This document shows, in pieces, positions 35,744 through 43,088 of a DNA stretch of 64,000 nt. The notes below the pieces were generated by a model. The model worked only from the letters and a program-made list of their open reading frames with translations. It had not been told where the DNA came from and ran no database searches. The stretch is from CAXBCP01 sp963974055 (GTDB taxonomy: Bacteria; Pseudomonadota; Alphaproteobacteria; MPNO01; UBA830). The DNA is taken from NCBI GenBank assembly GCA_963974055.1, contig CAXBCP010000014.1, positions 54,177-118,176 on the forward strand. The letters run 5' to 3'. The position numbers and the translations under genes are program-made. Numbering within the stretch: the first letter of the stretch is position 1; each line of letters starts with the position of its first letter.

Positions 35744-36768
35744 CAAACAAGTTACTGCCCACTACGGTCGTCGGCAGCTATGTCCAGCCCGAATGGCTGG
35801 TTGACCGCGCAAACCTGAAAGGCCGGCTGCCGCCGCGCGTCCGCGCCCTGGAGATGTGGCGTGTCGACCCGGAATATCTCGAAGATGCACAGAACGATGC
35901 CACCCTGCTGGCCATCCGCGACATGGAGCGTGCCGGGATAGACATCCTGACCGACGGCGAGGTCCGCCGCGAAAGCTATTCCAACCGCGTTGCCACGGCG
36001 CTCGGCGGCATCGATATCGACAACCCCGGCACCGCGATCGACCGGACCGGCCACCCCAATCCGGTGCCGCGCATCGCCGGAAAGATCACGCGCGAACGCC
36101 CGATCGAGGTCGACGATGTCAAATTCCTGCGGGCCAATACCGACCGGCAGATCAAGATAACCCTGCCCGGCCCGTTCACCATGACGCAACAGGCCCAGAA
36201 CGATCACTACGATACCGACGAAGCGGCAGCAATGGACTATGCCGCCGCCGTTAACGAGGAAATCCGCGACCTGTTCGCCGCCGGCGCCGATGTGGTGCAG
36301 CTGGACGAGCCCTACATGCAGGCACGTCCGGAAATCGCCAAGCAGTACGCAGTGAAGGCGATCAACCGGGCGCTTGACGGGATCGACGGCGAAACCGCGA
36401 TCCACCTCTGTTTCGGCTATGCCCATGTGGTCCACGAGCGTCCGGAAGGATATTCCTTCCTGCCGGAGCTGGAAGACTGCGCGGCAAAGCAGATATCCAT
36501 CGAAACCGCGCAATCGGGTATTAATCTCGATGTCCTGAACGCCCTGCCGTCCAAGAAAATCATCCTCGGGGTCCTGGATCTCAGCACGGACGAAATCGAG
36601 ACCGCTGAAATCGTGGCGGGCCGTATCCGGCGGGCGCTGAATCACGTTGCCGCCGACCGTATTCTCGTCGCCCCCGACTGCGGCATGAAATACATGCGGC
36701 GCGAGGTGGCGTTCGGCAAACTGAAAGCCATGTGCGACGGTGCCGAACTAGTTCGCGGAGAGTTATAG
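35740..36768 (+). CDS. MetE-like cobalamin-independent methyltransferase (C-terminal-type)
   Basis: 342 aa from ATG 35740, overlapping hisI by ATGA. It corresponds to the C-terminal catalytic barrel of methionine synthase MetE; the N-terminal half of full MetE is absent. Zinc ligands: HLC in IHLCFG, a Glu in SIETA, and Cys in VAPDCGMK. TLPGPFTMTQQ and VVQLDEPYM are further family marks. Such short proteins are poorly characterised; roles proposed for the group include methyl transfer from methylcobalamin or other donors. No cobalamin riboswitch was seen upstream. Coupling to folE-hisI points to one-carbon metabolism. Confidence 0.85.
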   Translation: MTNKLLPTTVVGSYVQPEWLVDRANLKGRLPPRVRALEMWRVDPEYLEDAQNDATLLAIRDMERAGIDILTDGEVRRESYSNRVATALGGIDIDNPGTAIDRTGHPNPVPRIAGKITRERPIEVDDVKFLRANTDRQIKITLPGPFTMTQQAQNDHYDTDEAAAMDYAAAVNEEIRDLFAAGADVVQLDEPYMQARPEIAKQYAVKAINRALDGIDGETAIHLCFGYAHVVHERPEGYSFLPELEDCAAKQISIETAQSGINLDVLNALPSKKIILGVLDLSTDEIETAEIVAGRIRRALNHVAADRILVAPDCGMKYMRREVAFGKLKAMCDGAELVRGEL

Positions 36769-36914
36769 ATTTTTTGGGCATAAAGCCTTAAACCTCCACC
36801 GGTCTGCCCGGACCGACACGGTCGGCAGTCAAAAAGCATCCAAATTCCGGCCGTTCTCTTGTAGGATATCGGGTTTATGCGTCCACCAACCGGAGTCGGC
36901 TGATCTCAAACGGA

Positions 36915-37466
36915 ATGACAACCTCGGAGCGCGAGCGCTTCCACAATCTTTTGCTGATGGCAAAGGAAAGCCCTTTCGAGGGCGAGCGCACAAATGCGCT
37001 GGAAGCCGCAGAGCGTATGGCGAAACGTCACAATATGACGCTTGAAGAAGCCGCCCGCGGCGGCGGCGAGGCAATGCAGCAGCCGGATGCCCCCGCCCCT
37101 GCCAAATCGTCGTTCGAGGCGGCGGAAGCCGAATCTCTCGCCCGGGAACGGGCATTCGCGGAAATGTCGCGTTTCATGCGCGATATGGAAGATCACGCCC
37201 GCAGCGACAAGGCGCGGCGCGACGAGGCCCTGAAAGCGGCGCACGATCGGGGGCTTGATGCCGCCGAACGCCGAAAGGCTGAACGCGCAGGAACCCGCGA
37301 CCGCGTCGTCCGGCGGAACAGCCGCCGCCGCAATCCGGCGGTCCACGCCCGCGTTCTTTTGAAGGAAACCCAGTTACCGCTGGAGGAAATCGCGTCAATC
37401 TGCGGTCTCGACGTCTATGCGGTGGTCGGGATCAAGCTGAAAATGCGCGAAGAGGCTGCCGGATAA
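36915..37466 (+). CDS. DUF2786-like protein
   Basis: 183 aa. The first 45 residues fit DUF2786 (HNLLLMAKESPFEGERTNALEAAERMAKRHNM). The middle is low-complexity and charged (RRKAERAGTRDRVVRRNSRRRN), and the end has KETQLPLEEIASICGLDVYAVVGIKLKMREE, which resembles a helix-turn-helix. That suggests a nucleic-acid-associated protein but is inference. The ribosome site is weak. 146 bases separate it from the MetE-like gene. Confidence 0.65.
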   Translation: MTTSERERFHNLLLMAKESPFEGERTNALEAAERMAKRHNMTLEEAARGGGEAMQQPDAPAPAKSSFEAAEAESLARERAFAEMSRFMRDMEDHARSDKARRDEALKAAHDRGLDAAERRKAERAGTRDRVVRRNSRRRNPAVHARVLLKETQLPLEEIASICGLDVYAVVGIKLKMREEAAG

Positions 37467-37518
37467 CGCTTCATACTGGAAAAACGACCGGTTAATACGC
37501 CGGAAAAAGGTGGGGTAA

Positions 37519-38274
37519 ATGCTTCAGGACAAAGTCATCATCGTCACGGGCGCCGGTCGCGGTCTGGGTCAGGCCTACGCTGTCGAAGCGGCGCGGCTCG
37601 GTGCCAAAGTGGTCGCCGGCGACATTATCGACTGCAGTGATACCGTTACCCGGATCGAATCCGCGGGCGGCACGGCGATCGGCGTGCCGCTTGACGTCAC
37701 CAAAATGGACACCGTTTCGGCAATGGCGGCAGACGCGGTCGCCGCTTTTGGCGGAATTAACGTTCTTATCAACAATGCGGCTCTCTATGGCGGGCTGACC
37801 GGCGGGCGGTTCGATATGCTCGACGAAGACGAATGGGACCGCACGATGGACGTCAACGTCAAAGGAATCTGGAATTGCTGCAAAGCAGTGGTTCCGCACC
37901 TGAAAACCGCAGGTGGCGGTTCTATTATCAACGTCGCCTCCCTCGCCGCAACATACGGGCTGCCCTTCGCGCTGCATTACACGACGTCCAAGGCGGCGGT
38001 CATCGGCATGACCAGAGCGCTCGCCCGCGAGCTCGGGCGGAACGAAATACGTGTAAATGCAATCGCACCCACGGCCGTCCTAACTGAAGGCACCGCCGAA
38101 TTCTTCGGCGACAAGACCGACAGCGCCATGGACGTCATCAAGGGCGACCAGAGCCTGAAGCGCAACCCGACGCCGGACGACATGATCGGCACCGTCATGT
38201 GGCTCGCCTCCGATTCCAGCGGCTTCGTGACCGGCCAGACCATCGCCATCGATGGCGGCACGGTTATGTCCTGA
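37519..38274 (+). CDS. Short-chain dehydrogenase/reductase (SDR)
   Basis: 251 aa, classical SDR. Cofactor motif TGAGRGLGQAYA (about 12-23), NNAALYGG (NNAG position), catalytic Ser in INVASLAATYG, YTTSK (Tyr, Lys) near 155 and a C-terminal FVTGQTIAIDGG. AAGGTGGG upstream. First gene of the catabolic block on the plus strand; a degraded Nudix gene and the Rieske oxygenase follow. Probably oxidises or reduces a cyclic alcohol or carbonyl. NADP versus NAD preference is not decided here; the Asp after the second strand (AGDIID) favours NAD. Confidence 0.92.
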   Translation: MLQDKVIIVTGAGRGLGQAYAVEAARLGAKVVAGDIIDCSDTVTRIESAGGTAIGVPLDVTKMDTVSAMAADAVAAFGGINVLINNAALYGGLTGGRFDMLDEDEWDRTMDVNVKGIWNCCKAVVPHLKTAGGGSIINVASLAATYGLPFALHYTTSKAAVIGMTRALARELGRNEIRVNAIAPTAVLTEGTAEFFGDKTDSAMDVIKGDQSLKRNPTPDDMIGTVMWLASDSSGFVTGQTIAIDGGTVMS

Positions 38275-38324
38275 TTCATCGGGATGCCTCTCCCATTTCC
38301 TTCGACAACGGACGAAACACCCCG

Positions 38325-38575
38325 ATGAATCAGGACCTACCGCTTCGGGTCCGGTGCATTTCGGCGGGAGCCCTCATCAGGGATGGTGACAAAAAGCTTT
38401 GCCTCGTTAAGGCCAGAGACAACACTTGGAAATCCCGCCCCTGTGCCGAGATGAAACCGGCGCCGGAAATAAAAAAAAATCAGCGTGAACGGAAAGACGG
38501 AGTGCATCTTTCATGTGGATAATTCCACCTGGGAAAACAGGGCCTGCCCGAACAGATCGACTTCCCCTGATATAA
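38325..38575 (+). pseudogene. Degraded Nudix hydrolase gene remnant
   Basis: The frame from ATG 38325 reads a Nudix-like start (RCISAGALIRDGDKKLCLVKARDNTW) and then, where the PGG and the GX5EX7REUXEEXGU box should appear, degenerates across a nine-base A run (near 38471). A second frame from 38500 reads ECIFHVDNSTWEN, which resembles a later piece of a Nudix domain. The Nudix box itself is missing. This fits deletion plus frameshift in a Nudix hydrolase gene. No function is expected. Confidence 0.55.
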
Positions 38576-38676
38576 CTCGAACCCTGGGAAGTTATGCCGC
38601 ATAGTAGACAGCCATCTAACGACTTTGATCTGTCGCCTGCTATCTGCTCTGATGGCGAAAAAGAGGAGGATGAAAC

Positions 38677-39735
38677 ATGTTCCTGCAAAATACCTGGTAC
38701 GTCGCCGCCTGGGAAACCGAGATCGGCAATACGCCCTTCCCCCGCACCATCCTGAACGAACCGGTCGTGCTGTTTCGGACTCCCGAAGGCATTGTCGCAC
38801 TGGAAGATCGCTGCTGTCACCGTTCCCTGCCCCTGTCCATGGGCCAGGTGGTCGGCGACCGGGTGCAATGCGGCTATCACGGGCTGGAATTCGATAAATC
38901 CGGCGCCTGCGTGAAAGTGCCGGGACAGTCCAAAGTTCCCCCCGGCGCGCAGGTACGCTCCTATCCCGTCGTGCAGCGCTGGGGCTGGGTGTGGATATGG
39001 CCAGGCGACCCTGCAAAGGCAGACGAATCCCTGCTACCGGACTGGTGGTGGCTCGACAGCCCTGAATGGAAAAGCATTCCCGGCCGCGGCGGCGAACCCA
39101 TGCCGGTGGCGGCAAACTACATGCTGATCTCGGATAACCTGTTCGATATCTCGCACCTCACCTATGTCCATTCATCGTCGATCGGCAACCAGTCGATCGT
39201 TGAATTCCCGGTAAAAACCGAACGCTTCGAACGTGGCGTCCGCATGACACGCATTGTTCCCGACCGGCCGCCGGCCCCGTTTTTCAAGAAGGCCGGCAAC
39301 TTCGACGGCAATGTCGACCGCTGGCTGATCACAACATCCGACCTGCCGGGCTATATCGTGAACGATTCCGGTACGGTGCGGATCGGGTCCGGGATTACAC
39401 CGGGCAAGGTCGACGAAAAAGACGGGGTCGAAATGAAGGTAATGAACCTGCCGACCCCGGAAACCGATACGTCGACACATTATTTCTACGCCCATGCCCG
39501 TCATTACAGGGTCAACGACCCCGCCTGGGATGAAATCTTCCGGACGCAGTTCACCGCCGTATTCGAGGAAGACCAGGTTATTCTCAACGCCCAGCAGGCA
39601 AGCATCGATCTGCGACCGGACGCGCCTGAAATCGACGTCAATGCCGATGCGCCCAACATTCAGATCCGGAAACTGCTCGACGACCTGATCGCAGCGGAAC
39701 AGGCGGAGTTAACGGGCGCCCGCAGACGCGCATGA
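38677..39735 (+). CDS. Rieske non-heme iron oxygenase, aromatic O-demethylase-like
   Basis: 352 aa, the size of VanA-type monooxygenases. Rieske cluster ligands are Cys46-x-His48 (RCCHR) and Cys65-x2-His68 (CGYHG). The mononuclear iron site is in ISDNLFDISHLTYVH (His160, His165). AAGAGGAGGATGAAAC precedes the start. No reductase or ferredoxin gene is adjacent, so the electron donor must be encoded elsewhere. Substrate unknown: relatives act on vanillate, dicamba or steroid-type compounds. Followed at ten bases by a TauD-family gene, probably in the same transcript. Confidence 0.93.
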   Translation: MFLQNTWYVAAWETEIGNTPFPRTILNEPVVLFRTPEGIVALEDRCCHRSLPLSMGQVVGDRVQCGYHGLEFDKSGACVKVPGQSKVPPGAQVRSYPVVQRWGWVWIWPGDPAKADESLLPDWWWLDSPEWKSIPGRGGEPMPVAANYMLISDNLFDISHLTYVHSSSIGNQSIVEFPVKTERFERGVRMTRIVPDRPPAPFFKKAGNFDGNVDRWLITTSDLPGYIVNDSGTVRIGSGITPGKVDEKDGVEMKVMNLPTPETDTSTHYFYAHARHYRVNDPAWDEIFRTQFTAVFEEDQVILNAQQASIDLRPDAPEIDVNADAPNIQIRKLLDDLIAAEQAELTGARRRA

Positions 39736-39744
39736 TTGCAGGGC

Positions 39745-40608
39745 ATGACGCTTGAAATCCGCCAGCTGAGCGGCGCGCTCGGCGCCGAGATCACCGGCGC
39801 CGATCTTTGCAATCTGGACGACGACACGTTCGCCGAATTAAACGGGGCCTATCTCGATCACCAGATGTTGTGCATCCGCGATCAACGCCTCACCCCCGAC
39901 AGCCTGATCGAATTTTCGGAACGCTTCGGCGTGGTCGAGCCCCACGAAAACCTGAAATTCGCCCTGAAATCGCACCCGAAAATTCTCGTCCTCTCGAACG
40001 ACATTGACGCAAAAGGCAACCAGATCGGCGTGATCGATGCGGGCGATACATGGCATACCGACCACAGTTTCAAATCCCGGCCTGCGAACTGCACCATTCT
40101 GTATTCGCTGAAGAACCCGTCCCGGGGCGGCGCCACGGATTTTGCCAATATGTACGCCGCCTATGACGCGCTGCCCGACAATACCAAGGAAAAGATCGCC
40201 GACCTTAGGGGCCTTCATTCCATCAGCAAGCTGAAGAACAGGCGAGTCACGATTTCAGGCGCGCGCGATGACGCCGTTGAATTCTACAAACGCCAGGAAA
40301 ATATGATCCCGGATGTCGAGCATCCGCTGGTTCGCGTCCATCCGGTCACGGGGCGGAAATCATTGTACTGCTCGCCCCGCTTTACCATTGGTCTCGTCGG
40401 CATTGACCAGCAAGAAGGTGACGCCCTGCTGGACGATCTGATCGCCCATTCGGTCAAACAGGAATTTCGCTACCGCCATTTATGGGCCGACCGCGACGTC
40501 GTGATGTGGGACAACCGCTGTGTCAACCACCGTGCCACCGGGGGTTACGAATTCCCGGATATCCGGCATCTGTACCGCACCACGGTGGAAGGACAGGCGA
40601 CGGAGTAG
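39745..40608 (+). CDS. TauD/TfdA-family alpha-ketoglutarate dioxygenase
   Basis: 287 aa from ATG 39745 (an in-frame TTG nine bases earlier is also possible). Iron ligands His104-x-Asp106 in DTWHTDHSFK and a C-terminal His in NRCVNHRATGGY; Arg in the last 15 residues would bind 2-oxoglutarate. GALGAEITGADL at the start is typical of TfdA and taurine dioxygenases. Substrates in the family include taurine, chlorophenoxyacetates and carnitine. Follows the Rieske oxygenase gene almost without a gap, so both may act on one compound. Confidence 0.93.
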   Translation: MTLEIRQLSGALGAEITGADLCNLDDDTFAELNGAYLDHQMLCIRDQRLTPDSLIEFSERFGVVEPHENLKFALKSHPKILVLSNDIDAKGNQIGVIDAGDTWHTDHSFKSRPANCTILYSLKNPSRGGATDFANMYAAYDALPDNTKEKIADLRGLHSISKLKNRRVTISGARDDAVEFYKRQENMIPDVEHPLVRVHPVTGRKSLYCSPRFTIGLVGIDQQEGDALLDDLIAHSVKQEFRYRHLWADRDVVMWDNRCVNHRATGGYEFPDIRHLYRTTVEGQATE

Positions 40609-40738
40609 CACGCATCTCCATGTGCCCATAAGCGGTAGCCAGGGTATCCAGCTATATGGGACCGGGGACACCGAACATTTAAACGGCCCGGGTTCAACCG
40701 GTCGTCACTGTAGCCAGGAGTCGAGGGGGTCTTGTCGT

Positions 40739-42778
40739 TCAGGAAACCGATGCCAGTTCGGGCAACGCGTTCTCCCGCTGGCCAGGTTCACCGCTATCGG
40801 TCCACCGGAAAATAACGTCATGCAGGGCCTGCCGGTCAATCGGCTTCGAGACGTAATCGTTCATCCCACATGACATATAATGTTCGCGGTCACCCTTCAT
40901 CGCATTTGCCGTCAGGGCGATGATTGGAGTATTGGCAACCTGCCGGTTCGGCAGAGCGCGGATGTGTCCGGTCGCAGTCGGACCGTCCATCTCTGGCATC
41001 TGAACGTCCATCAGAACGATATCGAATTCCTCCTCCGTAACCCGGGTCAGTGCCTCCTGGCCGTTGGTCACGAATTCGAACCGGAATTCCGGCACGCCGC
41101 TAAGCATCACATCGAGCACCTTCTGGTTGATTGCATTATCTTCGGCGACAAGAATCCGTATGGTGTCTTCGCACGACCGATGCTCTTTATCCCGTCCCTC
41201 TTCAGATGAAGTGAGCTCGACAAGGTTATCCCGACTCCCTTCTTCAACAACGATCTCGAACCAGAAACAGCTTCCTTCACCCGGCTTGCTCGTGACGCCG
41301 ATCTCCCCCTGATGGAGCTCAACGATATTCCGGCAAATGGCGAGACCGAGGCCCGTCCCGCCGTATTTGCGCGTCGTCGAGTTATCCGCCTGGGAGAACG
41401 GTTCAAACAATTTTGAAATCGCCTCTTCGTCCAGTCCGATCCCGGTATCCCGCACCTCGAAACGCAGCCGAAACCGGCCCTTTTCAGGCGGCGCCTGTTT
41501 AACCGAAACACGGATCGATCCGGTGTCTGTAAACTTCACGGCGTTGTTGATCAGGTTATACAGAACCTGCCGAATACGGCTGCTGTCTGCCCGGATGACC
41601 GCATGGTCATCCAGTTCGTTCTCGATGCTGAATTCAACGTTCTTTGGTCCTGTACGCGACGTCCACAGTGTGGAAACCGAATTCAGCAACTTGGTCAGGT
41701 CGAAATCGACCCGCTCGAGTTCGACATGTCCGGCTTCGATCTTCGAGAGATCGAGAATGTCGTTCAGAATATCCAAAAGACTTTCGCCGGAGTCTTTGAT
41801 GATCCGCACTTTCTCCAGTTGGCCCGGCGCCATTTCTTCATCCAGCAGACCGTTCACCATGCCCAGGATGCCGTTCATGGGCGTCCGAATTTCATGGCTC
41901 ATCGTTGCAAGGAAAACGGACTTCGCCTGACTACCAGCTGCGGCTTCCTCCAGGGCGTGCGCCAGCCGGGCGGTCGTTTCCTCCAGTTGCTTTCGCGTGT
42001 TTTCAAGTTCTGTAACGTAAATCCGCAACCGTCTTGCCTCCTGGGCGGACCGGTCGCTGAATTGCTGATCGACGACAGAACCGGCAAATCCAATGGCAAT
42101 AATCACCAGGCTCACAGAGATGACTGCAACCGACAACAATTCGGGGTCGAGGACTGCCGACGGTACCGGAATGCGCGGATCGGGCACGATCTGCAATCCG
42201 GTCATCGCGGTAAAATGCAGACCGACGATGCCGAAAAGATACATCGCCGAACATGCCACGCGCCGTTTCGAACTCAGATACGGAACCGCCGTCAGTCGCA
42301 GCACGACACCGCAGAATGAGATACCAATCATGACGGAAAGGACAACATACCACAGGTCCCAGCCCATCTCCGCCGGCATCCGGATCGCCAGAGTCCCAAT
42401 ATAATGCATACCTGCGACGGCCAGGCCGACCACTGCCCCGCCGAGATAAAGGTTCCCGTCTTTCGAAAGGGCGATCTGGTAACCGCACCAGTTCAACCCG
42501 ACGGCGCATACAATTGAAAGAACGGTCAGTTCGAGGTCGTAAGCAACAGGAATGGCGTACTGAAACGCAAGCATGGCGACAAAATGCGTCGCCCAAATTC
42601 CAAGCCCCGATACAACCGACGCTGCCGCGACCCACGTGTGGAACGCGCGCCCCTCGCTCAAACGCGCCCGAACCATCAGGCCGATGGCGGTGTAACAGGC
42701 AAACATGCAGATCAGCGCTGCCGCCGCCACATAGCGAAGGTCATGCTGTCCCACAACACAATCGTATATTCTGAGCAT
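40739..42778 (-). CDS. MHYT-domain hybrid sensor histidine kinase
   Basis: 679 aa. The N-terminal 200 residues carry MHYT sensor repeats: GLGIWATHFVAML, GMHYIGTLAIRM and GLHFTAMTGL, with about seven predicted helices. MHYT domains are proposed to bind copper and sense O2, CO or NO. Next come HisKA (MSHEIRTPMNGILG, His about 305), HATPase_c (NLINNAVKFTD, DTGIGLD, GTGLGLAI) and a receiver domain with VLMDVQMPEMDG. The kinase is encoded on the strand opposite the surrounding oxygenase genes. No receiver-only partner adjoins. Signal and targets unknown. Confidence 0.94.
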   Translation of the reverse strand: MLRIYDCVVGQHDLRYVAAAALICMFACYTAIGLMVRARLSEGRAFHTWVAAASVVSGLGIWATHFVAMLAFQYAIPVAYDLELTVLSIVCAVGLNWCGYQIALSKDGNLYLGGAVVGLAVAGMHYIGTLAIRMPAEMGWDLWYVVLSVMIGISFCGVVLRLTAVPYLSSKRRVACSAMYLFGIVGLHFTAMTGLQIVPDPRIPVPSAVLDPELLSVAVISVSLVIIAIGFAGSVVDQQFSDRSAQEARRLRIYVTELENTRKQLEETTARLAHALEEAAAGSQAKSVFLATMSHEIRTPMNGILGMVNGLLDEEMAPGQLEKVRIIKDSGESLLDILNDILDLSKIEAGHVELERVDFDLTKLLNSVSTLWTSRTGPKNVEFSIENELDDHAVIRADSSRIRQVLYNLINNAVKFTDTGSIRVSVKQAPPEKGRFRLRFEVRDTGIGLDEEAISKLFEPFSQADNSTTRKYGGTGLGLAICRNIVELHQGEIGVTSKPGEGSCFWFEIVVEEGSRDNLVELTSSEEGRDKEHRSCEDTIRILVAEDNAINQKVLDVMLSGVPEFRFEFVTNGQEALTRVTEEEFDIVLMDVQMPEMDGPTATGHIRALPNRQVANTPIIALTANAMKGDREHYMSCGMNDYVSKPIDRQALHDVIFRWTDSGEPGQRENALPELASVS

Positions 42779-43088
42779 ATACAGAAACCTATATCCTGCC
42801 TCAGAAATTAGCGCATCTGTCTTTAATTAACGTAAAGAACGGCATTTGCTGCCGGATAGGATCAACCTCTTCGTTTTGCGTTAGTACATAGCGGTCCTGG
42901 CTTTCAGGGGCGTTTCTGTAACGCTTGGCTGATCGTGCAAATCGTCAATACGAAAAACATTTTCGATACCATTGGTAAAAATTTATGCATTTGCACAAAA
43001 CAAAGATTGTATATTTCGATACACGTTCCGGAGCACGGTGATCCCGATCCCCTTGCCGGAAAACCGTCAGGTGAAGCGGCAAGCCTCT
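42779..43088. other. Intergenic gap upstream of the MHYT kinase
   Basis: 310 bases between the CoxL-like stop and the kinase start, both on the minus strand. AT-rich at about 42940-43025. A possible 70-residue minus-strand frame (42904-43116) has no family resemblance and is not called. The MHYT kinase promoter should lie here. Confidence 0.5.
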
